Shown here piece after piece: positions 25,441 to 37,987 of a stretch of 64,000 bases of DNA (position 1 is its first letter; each line of letters starts with the position of its first letter). The DNA is from Marthasterias glacialis (Eukaryota > Echinodermata > Asteroidea > Forcipulatida > Asteriidae). The stretch covers positions 10,267,498-10,331,497 of the forward strand of contig OU452226.1 of NCBI GenBank assembly GCA_911728455.2. Reading direction: 5' to 3'. A model generated the notes under the pieces. That model was not told the DNA's origin. It worked only from the letters and a program-made list of their open reading frames with translations, and did no database searches. A program made the position numbers and the translations under genes.

Positions 25441-26276
25441 CTAAAAATAGACCGATTGCGCGACCAATGTTTACATGTCATCACGTGACCTGTAGCGGGT
25501 ACTACGTCACCTGAGCTAATGGCAAACTATGTGCACATACATGCTGTGACCGACAGAGTCACACCAACAGTCGGCTTTTGGTAATAATAACACAGTTACT
25601 AAGCCATTTGATTAAAGTTGTATGTTGTGATGTTGATTTCAGTCACATTACTGTTTCATAAACTACAAGTATTCTGCTACAAAAGAGGTTTATTTTGAGT
25701 TATGCACTACCGGCGTCCGACGACGATGTAGCAACCCACCTGTTATTTTGTTGCAATGTGAATCACTGTTATCTTTTTTCTTTTTTAATTTAAAAAAAAA
25801 AGGAAGAAAAAGTAAAGAACGTTGGAAAAGTGAGTATTTTTACCTAGCCTTTTGCGGAATTTCAAATGGAAAAAGGAATCACACAGTTTTGGAAAGTCTT
25901 TTCTTTGGATGATTTCAGCTTCAAAACTGTGAAACTCTTGTGTTGAAAAGTGTGTGATCGCGGTCGTCTGGCCCAAACGTTCCGTCGTGCAACTACTAGT
26001 ACTATTGTGAACATATACGTTCCTTGTAGAATTTCCAAGACTTCTGGATCTGTCCTCACTGGCTTTATTCAGCCACTCGAAGGTCTCTGGTACAAACTCT
26101 GGAATATTTTTCACAGATTTCGAGAAAGAAAAGCCTTGATCGGATAAACAATTGCAACAATCATCATGTACCGTACCGCAGTTTCCTGTGGAGGACGTCG
26201 TGTTTGTTTTTATGTAATACCCACTACAGGTCACGTGACGTGGGTCGCGCAATCGGTCTATTATTGCTTTTTAGGA
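25441..26276. mobile_element. Non-autonomous DNA element with long terminal inverted repeats
   Basis: The left end reads CTAAAAATAGACCGATTGCGCGACC (in two parts, 25441-25465), then CACGTGACCTGTAG at 25482-25495. The right end (26220-26276) contains CTACAGGTCACGTG and GGTCGCGCAATCGGTCTAT and closes with TTTTTAG, the reverse complement with small indels. The roughly 55-bp TIRs enclose about 720 bp. A 155-codon minus-strand frame (25785-26252) inside has no recognisable transposase residues, so the element is probably non-autonomous. Target duplication not clear. Confidence 0.6.
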
Positions 26277-27620
26277 AACATGTTTATTTTGTCATATCTC
26301 GTCATCGTTTTCACGAAAGTGAGAGATTTGTATCCACAGCCATATATCGGGCTGTATGACTCGAAGGCGTATACGTATATTTATAAATTACTTGTTTATG
26401 TTGTCAATTTTGAAACAAGATTGTTTATGGGTACAAGTTATTCTGAGATGATGGGATATCGGTTTTCTTTGCATTTTCCACTGGTAACGTTTTTCAGCAT
26501 CTGCTCCTTAGTCTGTCCCTTGGGTCGAGTTCAGTTCGAGGAATTGCCACTTAGCGTAATCATTCACGACCAAGTCAAGGCACCTGTCCTGACCTCGGCG
26601 GTAGTGACATTCAGTGAAGATGGCGAAAATATATTTTATTTAAAAAAGAAAAAAATATTTAAAAAGTACATCCTTATCACAAAAACACATTTGTACTTTC
26701 CCGCCAGTCAATATGACGAGTTCAAAAGGGGAATATGGAGCAATTAGATATATGGGGTGACTGTTCAACAGGCGACATGTCGTGAGTTTTGGTTTTTTTG
26801 CCTACTTTTTCAAACTAGTATAATTAAATACTGTAAAACGTAAAACCTCTCCGAAAGACAGAAGCGTATTACTATTAAAAGTAAGTAAAAGGAGTATATA
26901 TTACCAATGTCAAAGAGAAGAATATACTACTACCGAATGACGTGCATTCGCGGAAGCGAAAGGAAAGTGTGGTTTTTCGGAAAGGAAGCGTTCAGGGAGG
27001 AATTTGGTCCCCTCGGTGTCCTTGGTACGGTATCGCTGGGTAATTGGTACGAGGCCGCATTTAAAAATCAAGAGATTTGAGTCAACTTTGATTTTTGGTG
27101 AATGCTACAAACGATGCCCTCGTGAGAACCTTCCAAGGAAAACGTCCCCTTCATCTGACATTCGTGTCGACAAATTGGATTGCCTGGTCGAAGATTAAAA
27201 AAATGGTAACATTGCAATAAACAGACTTAAATTGTGAAAAATGACAACTGCAATTGTGCGTATTTTGTGTTAAGCTTAATGGTAAGTTTGCCTTATTTTC
27301 AACAAGCAATAAAACACTGATCTCTGTATAAAGGACATCATGCATGAAATAGTCTGCACTGATATTCCATATTCGTATAATCTCGTACGTGATAACTTAA
27401 TCCATTGGATAACTCATTAACTCATTACTCATAGTTTTAATACCGGTAGTTTTAAAGCAAACATCAAGTTCATTATAATACACTGTTATTCTTATTATCA
27501 ACTTTATTGCTACGATCATTGATATGTTATCCGCACGACATTATTACACCACAACGCCCTGGTTAAAGGAGCGTGGGCGTGACGCACTAATTAAACTCAC
27601 GCCCAAATGTAAATGATTTG
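26277..27620. other. Intergenic, nothing recognised
   Basis: A plus-strand open frame of 193 codons (26166-26747) begins inside the right TIR of the preceding element and ends in Lys-rich AT-rich sequence; I see no domain in it and do not call it a gene. Confidence 0.4.
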
Positions 27621-27622
27621 AT

Positions 27623-27806
27623 CACGTGATCTCAAGATCCCCCTGCAATGGGCGCGGGTTATATAAAAACCTTGGTATTTTTTGGGCGGGAGATTATTTC
27701 ATTCGTTACCACCGGCAAAGGACTCTCACGTGAAACGGGAATTTGATATACACTTGCCTGCGTAGAAGGTTTCCCATAACGTGACGGCAAGCTTGCGGAC
27801 CATACG
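27623..27806 (+). promoter_or_regulatory. TATA promoter with an orphan non-coding first exon
   Basis: A strong TATA box, TATATAAAAA, sits at 27660-27669, preceded by an E-box within GATCACGTGATC (27620-27631). Start would be near 27690. The ATG-free leader ends at CATACG|GTGAGC (donor 27807). Upstream, gggcgtga...tcacgccc (about 27574-27604) forms an inverted repeat. No downstream coding exon was recognised before 40.6 kb, where an acceptor at 40618-40619 opens the exon carrying the SLC27A start codon. Linking the two is inference. Confidence 0.42.
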
Positions 27807-30800
27807 GTGAGCAATTTTCCAGTTATTATTTCACATTTTCAGAGCTTTTCGGCTTATTTTGTTGTTGCCTTTTTGTCCAATCCGGGGGATTTACAAACCG
27901 GTCAAGGATGTCGAGGCATGCCACGTGTTGATGGGATAGCTCAATTCACAGGGGTTGTATCGCCTGTCATCTCGGCCCACACCGTCCCTGCATTATACGA
28001 AACCTTGTTGTTTGTAAACACCTTAACGGTGTTTAGATCAATGTTTAGTAAACAAAAACCTGCAGCATATACACAAGGGCACCGAAAACAATATGAGTAC
28101 CGAAGCAAGATGTGGAGAGGGGGGCTATCATACACCTCACTCATAAACATGGTGCCAGTTCTGAGAACGGCTGGTTTAACCTGAGTAAAGTAATCTTGGA
28201 TGCACCTTTACTCTGACTGCGGGTCAGCAAGAGGACAGCCATGCGTCAGCCTCAAAATGCTGAACCAAACCATATTTTATGGCGTACAAACTTAAAGCCT
28301 AATTTTGTTCATTTTTAGTTTATCGAAGAAATTCTCAATTTAGGAGGGGTTTATGCATGTTGTAAAAAGACTTTTGCTATTGGAGCAGTAAGTGTGTAGC
28401 CTAGATAAAGGAGACTTTTGTGGTTTATTCGTACATGTACTTTCAAGCCAGTTTACGGACTTAGCTTTGTGGTAGTTTTTAACGTATTTTATTGTGGTAA
28501 CTTCCAGCGTTTAATCATTGTGACATTATAATGTTACAGTGAAGACCTGTCAAAAGTCATGTTTTCATGAAAGTGCAGCCTGATGGAGCGTGTAAACACT
28601 TCCTTCTTAACCGATCAAACATTGAAAAAGGGCCCTGGGTCAGCCCTCGTAGGGCTGTAAAAGTGGCTGAAGTGAAGTACCATACTGCACACCTTTTCAT
28701 ACATCCATTGTTTAAAAATGCCGTGTGGGACCAAGTGCGGTATTTTCACAATCAGTCTTACACATCAAAAGTTTGTTTCTGCCAACTTTATCTTATTACT
28801 ACTGCCGGTTAGCTTGAAGGGACTGATGACTGACGTGCATTGCTTACCCCCGAAGGCACACGTCCCTTGCTGAGAGGGAAAAATACTGAATCCCTTACCT
28901 GTGAGACGTAACCCCATGGCCTGTTGTTTTCCTCCCATACTCAATTTTTCTGACACAATTGACGTTTTGCCTTTTTCTTTTTCTTTTTTTTTTTTTCTTT
29001 TTTTTTGCATCACGGAGCCCTGGTCGTAAGTTTGTTGTTCTGTATGGAAAAGAAAAGTTCAAATTACGAGTCATCACGTATGACACACCATTGGTTTGGG
29101 GAAAAAACTTAATTCAAATAGTCCATCTAGTTTTATGGGGATTCTTAAGTGGGGCAGAGGGGTTAATTTGCCCGAAAGTTTACACAGATAAAAACACAAG
29201 TACCAATAAAAAGGCACTTTTTTTTCTTCTGAATTCTTCTTCTTGCTTTGCCCGAGTTTCCCCCACTGTTTTGCCCGAATAACTGCCCCCTTCCCCGGCT
29301 CATAACCCGGTGTGTGAAAACTTCATCAAGTTGGGTATAGGTGGATACTATTTCGAGTAATCATCGAATAACGGTTCCATACGTTTTGTTTTGTTCGGAA
29401 TTCTATGCAAGTTTAGGACGATACGTCTTCTTGTTTTTGTTTTTGTTTGTTTGTTTGTTTGTTTGGTTTTTTTTTCTTCTTCTTCAAACTCGATATCTGA
29501 GAATGTTGGGGGTATCTTCGACATAAATGTTCCTCATGATGATGGGTACTAGGTCAAGTTTATTCCTTTTTAACTGTAGATGGAGAGTTTAGAAATGCGT
29601 CACACAAAACAAACGGTATAGATGGAAGGGCGGAGGAATTTGAAGGGCTGGCCGGATGTGTACAGAAAAAATGGTATCATATTTTGATCTGATATGCCGG
29701 TAGTTATTGCATCAGGAATAACGAAAACTATGAGATTTTCTACATGTAATGCACTGCAGTGCTTGGCGATTCCAGTGCCTGTGACTGTTGAAGTAGAACT
29801 CGGAAAGTACTACGGTACTATTTACCGGTATTATACATCAGTGCTGATCATGCCGCAATTAAGAGTAAAACAGAATCATGGTACTATCTTCGCATTAATT
29901 AATCATTTCGCTTGATATTTCTTTTATTTGGCACGTGCATTATTTGGTTTTCCTTTATCGTTATATTTTAAAGAGCGCAGTGAGCGGAACTATTCGAGTG
30001 GTGATCTTTGCTCAATCTAACTTTGCATCAAGCGAACTTTGGACAATTTATTTGACAATTTAAAATTTAGTCTTTTCCCGATGTTGTATACCATCCATTA
30101 CTCTACTCGTGCCTGTCTTACTTCAACCGTGAGAGACGGCCCGTCAACACGTCAAGATAGTCCAGTCACTGGAGTATTACGCTGCGGTAAAGGAAGCTAA
30201 GCGAACGGATTTGACTTTGCAAAACAAAATAACTTGATTAAAATCCGAAATAATTGGTAATGCTTAGGAGAATGTTTTTTTTTTAATAATGAAAATAGTA
30301 CCAATATCAAATAAACATTTTGCTGTCCACGATTCGGCTTGCAAGTTTTATTTCTTATCGTAATTTAACGGGGGAAACTGGTTTATGTAATTTAAAAAAA
30401 ATAGGGTAGGTTGGACTATCAGTTCTGTTTTTTGAGATAAAAAATCAAGAAATTTTGAGAGAAATTGAATGACCGTACTCTTCTAAACTCTAATTTTGTA
30501 ATTTCCTGGTAAGGGCGTAAACACCGTCATTTATAATTACCAAAAAAAATGTTTTCCACCGACCAGACGGCTAAGAGTCCGTCATCAAAGCTCTAAGCGC
30601 AGGAGAGACAGCAATAGGGTCTGGGGGTGACACACTGCACCCCACTTCACATGAAAAGTACAGGGGACAGACGCCGTACCCCTAACCCAACACCACTTAG
30701 TCACCCCTAAACCCCTGTCTCATCAAATTACACCCCCTCCCATTCATGACGTTAAGTTTTATCTAATATTTGGCCGTACTTTTTGTATTTTTTAAATAAA

Positions 30801-31039
30801 CTTGGGTAATCCAATAATTAACGGTTGTTTTCAATAATTTTGGGGGCGACACACGTGTTGTTAGCTAGTTGGACGCAAACTTTGCGGCCTCACTAGTGGT
30901 GAGTGAGCGATAGCCTTAAGTATTATTCAAGCCTAGACTCGTCCACATGGGCTTAGGGAGACAACAATTAACACTATAGCTTTGCAAACGATAAGTCCCA
31001 ATTTTTTTATTTTTTTTTATATAATATATATATTTTTTT
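27807..31039. other. Intergenic or intronic, no exon recognised
   Basis: Contains a (TTTG)n tract at about 29437-29468, poly-T tracts at 28978-29005, and C-rich repeat-like sequence at 30620-30745. If the 27.7-kb exon belongs to SLC27A, this would be its first intron. Confidence 0.4.
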
Positions 31040-31530
31040 TTCTGAACGAATTTTGGACAGATGACGCTGTTTCAAAACTTTTCGCACTATGCCACGGACA
31101 TTGACACAATACATGTTACATGCTGATGGATGTGAGATAATGTCGGCATACAGCTAGACAATAAGTCAGAATGAGTTTTTAATTAATTACCACTTATCAC
31201 GCATGCGTACAGACATTATTGGTGGGCAAACACCATAGAGTTGTGCACTAGGCTGACACACAAACTTGTGTGCGTCACGCCACCGTTAGGTAGCCGCCCC
31301 ACACAAAAAGGCGCGATGTTCCCTTATTTTGCCTACCAGTAGTATTAGTGCGCACGCGTGTTGTACAATTCGCATATTTAATGGGAAAGGTATATTCATT
31401 TTTAGCAATGGCGGTTTTTTCCTGCAACACGTTAAATTGAAAGCTAATAACTTTCTCGAATCATACAAAAAGAATAGCTTGGTCAATTAGAATTTCGGGT
31501 CCAATCGGCCAGAAATCAGAGCTAGCATCT
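31040..31530. repeat. Degenerate, rearranged copy of MITE family 2
   Basis: Shares the blocks tctgaacgaattttggacagatgacgctgtttcaaaa, gccacggacattg and gatgtgagataatgtcgg with the copies at 19819 and 35089, then a right-half remnant (aatttcgggtccaatcgg...agctagcatctttaa) after an unrelated insertion. Confidence 0.45.
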
Positions 31531-34500
31531 TTAAGTGTATGATTCGTTGATTTCAATGTTGACCCCCGATATAAAAAAAAGTACAGTTGCAATTTGGATA
31601 TCAAATAATTCAGTAATCTCACTTTGCCTCGAAGGCCTTTCCGCAGCATCGGTAAAGTGGTCCCCAAATTTATAATCTCACCCAGTGACCACCGGTAATT
31701 AGCCGCTACCAAATAACATTCCAAATGTCATGTTTACATCTAGCGGTCATAAAATATCCACACACACACACGCAAAAAAAGAAAAAAAAGAACAGGAATC
31801 CAATCGAGTTATGATTTAATTCCAAGACAGAGTGCAGTGTCCCTTCGATTTCCCCCGTCTGTTTTGTCTTGATTTTCCTGAAAATTCGGAGTGAAATGTT
31901 TGAGTGGTTGTCAATAAATCGCCTAATGAGACGGCCCATGGGGAAAAGGCCCGTCAGTCAGCGTCAACAGCTGAGCCAATGTCAACGATTCTTTGCACGC
32001 ATGTTCCTCAATTGTAATCGCCGGTTTCCTCATATACACCCCGATCCTCTTGAACTTCTTACGAAGCCTACACACACACAGCGACACAAAAGACCCTTTA
32101 GCACGTGACGTCACCAACCGCTTGCAATCATTTTTGGTAATCACCAGCGCGTATTCCAATCGCGCAACGCAAGACGCGCTATTGAGCCAATCACTGCAAA
32201 GAAATAATTATCTTCTGCGTTCCGCTAAATTACGTGCGCAATGCTGCTGCGCGTCAGGCTGACACAGGTGTTGATAGATCTTGTGTGATTTCAACGCATA
32301 GAATCTTCTTTTTAAACTCAAAATTCGGAAATCTTCATTATGAAAGTAAGCTTGGTATGTAAATTCATTAGGTGACGTAATAGTTTTCATTTTTCGGAAA
32401 CAATTACAAAATTGATGCTAGGATCTGTGAAATATTTACAATAAACATGAATGCTCGTGTACTTTTCTTATGGAGAGGTGATCACCAAAATGGCAATGTT
32501 TAAAGCACGACGTGTGTCATCTGTGACGAAGTTGCAAAAGGTCTTTACGAATTTCGTGACCAAGACATGAAGAAAATTATACAAAATTCTAACCCACTGT
32601 AAATTGGATGAATGTGTAGTAATTAAGACACCCGCACTGCTCTGTCCTTGAAAAAATACACGCCTTTGATACTTAATGAAGGAAGAATTTAGTTCCCTAA
32701 AATATAGCACTCAGCTGTTCTTCCTAATTTGTATGTCTTTTTGTAACTCATCATTCAGTTGTTGGGTGAGCTCAATGGCGCTAACAAAACAAAACAAAAA
32801 ATCAAAGTACGCTTGACTCGAGGGAGGAAATGAATTGTCACTTGGTCCTAACTCAGTTTTGTTTGTACCGGGTATACGTTTTAACGTTCGAATGGATCAC
32901 CATTTTACGCTCGAAACTGGAGAAGTTCATAGAGCTTCTGAAGCAGAAAATATTGCTGAACAATTTGCTAAGCAAGCATGAGCAGGATGCGAGTCACAGT
33001 GACATGGTATTTCGGAATAAACCTTATTCTGGTAAGCACAAGTTGTTTGTGCTTAGCTACGTTTGGGCTGAAACAGTTCTGTGAAACTGGGCGCTAGTTA
33101 ATGTGTTGTGGACGGTTGTTGTGTGAAGCCAGTGAGGTTTAAATGGCATTAATACAGAATGGACGACAGAACTCATTCCAATCATCCAGATTTCAAGGTC
33201 TTAAAAAAAACCCTGTGAGATGTTGTCTTGAAATACGAGCAACCTCTTTCGTGGAAGTCTCGTGCGGTACCGCTGTTCCCGATGTTTGTGCCCCGTATCT
33301 TGTGCAATATGAAGTTTGTACCGGATAATACATTACCTGGGATAATTCTTTTACGGTGCACTTTGTTCCTCGCTTCCTAAGCGTTCAGGACCTCTCAGCT
33401 TATACGACACTCCAAAAAATCACTTCTTAAAAATTGATTGCGACGGCAACCGGCAGCCCAAGGCAGAATCATCAACTATGTTTGATACTATACATGGAAA
33501 CTAATATTACAGGGTTAGATTAATGTCAGGAAGAAGGTACTTAGTATTAAAATGTTCATTTGTATTAAATATTTCTTATCTTGTTCCATGCAGTGTGTAG
33601 TTAAAAGAGTTGACAGTTTTGAAATACGATTCTCGATTCTCGATTTTATATGCGGTCTACAAACAGTAACAGCAGGTACGAGGACAACGAAGACAGGAGC
33701 GACAATAAAAACAAACAAACAACAACAGCAAGAGGTAAATCATTTATTGGGATTCAGATTTGTTATTTAAACCAAATCTCTGTCTTTTGTTAAAACGGAA
33801 AACAATGGGGACCTGTGCTTAATTTCATAGACCTACTTTTAAGCACAAGTAGCTAAGCACAGCAAAATTATGCTTGCCAGAATACGGTACCCAGCCAAAA
33901 TACCATGTCACACGTACCATCTGTGACTGGTATCCTGCTCATTTTTGCTAAGAAGAAAATTGTTAAGCAAACAAGCAGCTCCAAGAAATGGCAGGCCCTT
34001 CTATCCATTTGAGGTTTTCCGGTAACATAAGGGGAAATTGATTAAATTGTTTTTATTTTGTTGTTTACATCAATGAACTACTTAACATGAATCATTACAA
34101 ACAACAACAAACAAGCAACATTCGGCATGGAATCTGTTTTTTGGTGCATGCAAAGCTTAACAATTTCTGCTCAACAAACCTGTGTTCTTGTGTAGCACCT
34201 TTCAATAACACCCCTGGTAACCGGTAGTAAAATAAAGAACTTCAGTAATACAAAATTTGCATAGGGTCATTCACATGATTGTATCATCATACCCTTTCGC
34301 TTGAAAACACCTTTCTAGTTTAGGGGGCACCATTTTTTCTAGGGAGGCACTTTTGGCCAATTAAAACTGTAGTTTCCGTTTGTATTTTTCCTGAACAAGC
34401 CCCTTTTCAGCGCTCTTGTGACGTGTTGAGGTAAAACAAAGTACATTCTGAGTGTAATTAATGAAAAATAGTTTTAAAAACATTGAAGTTACTACGTAAA

Positions 34501-35088
34501 AGCTCATAAAATGCAACATTTTATTCTCATGGTAAGTTTTAATCTCAAAAGTCCAGATTTCAAATGGGGGTGGGGGGACACCCGGGGGGGCACGGACATC
34601 AGTTGGGTGTACCTGCCCCCCATGCCCCCCCCCCCTTAGTTCAATACGCCACTGGATGTACGAGCATGTCATTCCTACATACCTCCTCTCGAAATCGAGA
34701 GTTATTTTTGGAAGCTAATTTACTTAAAGAATAACAGTCACCCCATGCCCCCGGACATCTCCCGGAAAGAAAACTAATTCCAAGGGATGTTCTTTTCTAT
34801 CATCAATTCTGCATCTTATTGTTTTGGGTTTTTTTTTCTTCTTCCTTTTTCCCCCCTTTTTTTTGGGGGGGGGGGGTATGAGAAATCTATGGAAGTATTT
34901 GTTTTCTTTAAACTTCGGTACTATTTTCCGGGTATCTGAAGACCGTATTTGAAGTGGAGGCTGCGCCTTCGGCTACGGCTGTCGCTAAGTGGTGTTGCTA
35001 TGGGCGTCATATGCTTCAACGCTTGTTGACGACGTGACGATCAAGCTGCAACCGAAGCCGAAGCCGAATGACCGTATATAGTTTCTGT
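31531..35088. other. Intergenic or intronic, repeat-rich
   Basis: No exon recognised. A family-4-like remnant lies at 33810-34000 (taagcacaagtagctaagcac, with a related cttattctggtaagcacaag at 33022). Poly-G and poly-C tracts occur at 34580-34640 and 34864-34877. The segment 34960-35080 has inverted 'ggcttcgg/ccgaagcc' ends, as at 58170-58300. Confidence 0.4.
32102..32191. promoter_or_regulatory. CACGTG/TGACGTCA composite with CCAAT motif
   Basis: CACGTG at 32102-32107 overlaps a perfect CRE palindrome TGACGTCA at 32106-32113; ATTCCAATCG at 32153 and GAGCCAATCACT at 32184 follow. The cluster would suit a promoter or enhancer, but no TATA box or first exon is evident beside it. Confidence 0.25.
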
Positions 35089-35458
35089 TTAAAGTTGCAT
35101 GGCCCGATTTTCAACGAAATCATTTTTTGTTTTTAGAGTTCTCTGAACGAGTTTGGACAGATGATCCTGTTTCAAAATGGAAAAACATACAATAACTTTC
35201 GCATACTCCTTGGACAATGCACAAATTACATGTAGCTTGCAAAATTGTTGTACATGGCTGGTGGACGTGAAACAATGTCGGGATATTTATACATTATTTT
35301 TTTAGATTTTAATTAACTAATACCATTTATCATTGGCGGATTGTTTTCGTTCAATGCTTTAACAACTTTCTCAAATCTATAAAAAACAATAGCTCATTAA
35401 ACTATTTAAATCCAAATTTACGGGTCAAATCGGGGGGAAACGGACTGAGCTTCTTTAA
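35089..35458. repeat. TTAA-flanked MITE family 2, copy 2
   Basis: 370 bp, bounded by TTAA. Left end AAAGTTGCATGGCCCGATTTTC is identical to the left end at 19819 except near its last bases; right end gggtcaaatcggg...ctgagcttctttaa. Confidence 0.65.
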
Positions 35459-37250
35459 AGCAGAGTGCATGACAACGGAAATATTACACACACTGTGGTT
35501 AACGTTCATTTTGGGTTATAGGTTTATAGTATTAATTGCCCTTGACCCGATTTTCCCTGTTCTGTACTTTGCATCAGAGCTGCTGGTATTTACAGACAAA
35601 GTACATGGCTGCTAATTATTGGGGGATGCTTAGTTTCAACCTGAAAGCTCTTTGATTGTAAAATAAAATCTTACCGGTACCAGACATCAAGAGAAAAATA
35701 GCAACCAAGTGAGCATAAAGAACGGAGTTACTGTTGCTTATTTCGGTTGCATCAATTTGACGATCAGGTTGGCTGTAACTTTGTGAAAATAAAACGATGG
35801 GAAAGACACACCCTTTGATAAAGAAAAAACAATTGTGTTTTCTCCTTCTAAGCTGAGTATTGAACCCTTAAAGGTAAAAGAAAGGATTGGTTTTTAATTT
35901 TAAGAAAGACGTTTTATTAGTATCAGTCTGAAAGCTTACTGATTACGAAGTTCATACCAGTACCAATATTCTATGGAAATATTTCTGTCTGAAATACTGT
36001 CAAAGTTGAGAAAAATAGAATTTGAAGACCCGATTTTAAATTTCGGTTGTAACAATCGAAATTAAGGACAATGGGTTTACATGCTGACAAGTGTGCACGG
36101 TTTTTCACTGTTTTTTCCTGACTCGGACGACAGATTGAGCCCTAAAAAATTAGATTTTATGTATGTAGAAAATGAATGCGCTGTCATTGGACATGGTCCC
36201 TCATTAAATCATTGCAAATTCTGCTCTGTTGGTGATTGTGTGTTGAATTGATTTCTTTGTCAAGTTGAAATTAATCCATAGTTATTAGTAGCTGGAGAGG
36301 AATTAGATAAAGAATAAGTTCCCACCCACTGGAGATCTGAGTTCTGGTTCCTTGCTGGCCAATGGACAGCTCGCAGGCTGGTGCTCTAATCCAGATTGGA
36401 GGGGATGGGAGGGTATTGGGGGGATGTGGGGGCAACTATTACTGGGTCACAAAAATTACCGCCGGCGAGGTGGCTGGGGGGACAGGTGCGCCATCCGCCA
36501 TTTTACACCACGAGTAAAATGCTTATGATGAGTTTGATGTTGTGTTTTTTTAAATGATTAATAACACCTTTGCATGATTGGGTGGGTTGGTGACTCATAG
36601 GAAATGTAAGACATATCCGACATTGGGAGTGATTTCCAACGCGGTGCGTGCTTATTAGACCTTGAGGTTTCAAGGTTTAAAGGCGGCATATACCTTTTTA
36701 TGGCAACTATAATTTTGTATAACTGTTAGTACCTTTAAGGTACAGTCGCTCTGTGTGTGGAGCATAAAACCATGGCGCAACCTCTGTCTGTGTGGAGGTT
36801 GTTAGCGTGTCTGTATACCCGTTTGAAACCGACGACCTTGACAAAAGGGATCCGGGTGTTTTTGACAGACCGTACTCGCTTCACTGTCACGTGCGAAACC
36901 AATAGAGACGTCGCTAAAAAAACTAAGTCCAAACAATGGGAGATCAAAGGGAAGCCATCTATTTTAATCAAACGCGATTATGCATTACGAGTAAGAAAAT
37001 GTTATTTTGCAAAGCGACAAAAATCTCACCCGCTTCGAAGAAAGTTGTGCAGGGCAAACAACTTTGAGAAAGTTATTCCGCCTGGTCACTTTAAAGAGTG
37101 ACATGCCGTGTTGTAATGGATCACCGATATCCGACCGGTGAATATCACTTTCTCATGAATCTTGTTACCGTTTTAAAAGTTTTTATGTTTCAAAATGAAG
37201 CCAACCATACTTGGCTATTTTTGGTGTTGCGTGGAGAGTATAAACTTTTT
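35459..37250. other. Intergenic or intronic, nothing recognised
   Basis: A segment from about 35940 to 36140 (cagtctgaaagctt...gactcggacgacagattgagccc) recurs at 39375-39600, a dispersed repeat. An open frame at 36757-37101 has no recognisable motif. Confidence 0.4.
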
Positions 37251-37597
37251 GTAAGCCCCAGCTCAACATTGGTAAACCGACTGCAAAATGCTTCCATTCT
37301 TTGCACAAATCAAGATATTTGTAATAAAACCAACCTCTGAAAATGTCAGCTCATTTTGTTGTTGCAAGAAAACTGTAAAAATGCATTCAGCGTTTTTGTA
37401 CGCTTTCCTATAGGCAGAGTTTTCGTCTCACTAAGATGAAGCCTAATTTTCGATCTTATTTTATTTATTGTTTAAAAACGAAAGCACTTCAAGCAGAAAT
37501 ATTTCAAGGAAAGTTTTTTGCCATCATTATCTAAGGTATATGTAAATCTATGAACATTTATGTTTGTCTTCTCACCAAGGTTGAGCTGGGGCTTTAA
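37251..37597. repeat. TTAA-flanked MITE family 1, copy B (inverted)
   Basis: 347 bp. The left end GTAAGCCCCAGCTCAACATTGG has one change in the TTAA; the right end is TTGAGCTGGGGCTTTAA. Internal landmarks run in reverse order relative to copies A and C. Confidence 0.8.
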
Positions 37598-37822
37598 ACA
37601 GAATCGTGATTCATCTTAGAGCGAAAAATTAATTTCGGCCTCGAAATGGCGCCAATGGTGTTGTTTTATTCCCTTATGAAAGCGAAAGTTCCTCAGAGAC
37701 GGAATTTTCTGGCAATTTTTCCTGAAAATTCCGTGATTAGAGCCGAGAGGTATCGATACGGCGCGATGCCCATGGTGGCGAGGCTGCGCAAAGAGGAATT
37801 GACTCTCAGGAATGGTGGAAAT

Positions 37823-37987
37823 GGTACACGCGCATTGCACGGAGGTGCGTTTCGGGGTACACGCGCATTGCGCGGAGGTGCGTTCCGGGGTACACGCGCA
37901 TTGCACGGAGGTGCGTTTCGGGGTACACGCGCATTGCGCGGAGGTGCGTTCCGGGGTACACGCGCATTGCGCGGAGGTGCGTTCCGA
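37823..37987. repeat. 33-bp minisatellite, five units
   Basis: Five consecutive 33-bp units starting ggtacacgcgcattgc, alternating between two variants (gcacggaggtgcgtttcgg and gcgcggaggtgcgttccgg) in the order A-B-A-B-B. GC-rich, unlike its surroundings. Because 33 is divisible by three, frames stay open on both strands; the plus strand reads an 11-residue unit (GTRALHGGAFR) inside a 122-codon frame from 37646. I treat it as a minisatellite, not as a gene. Confidence 0.9.

Noticed and set aside
26166..26747. 193-codon open frame on the plus strand
   Set aside because: It starts inside the right TIR of the 25.4-26.3 kb element, shows no domain, and its C-terminal part is Lys/Phe-rich translation of AT-rich DNA; no splice or promoter support.
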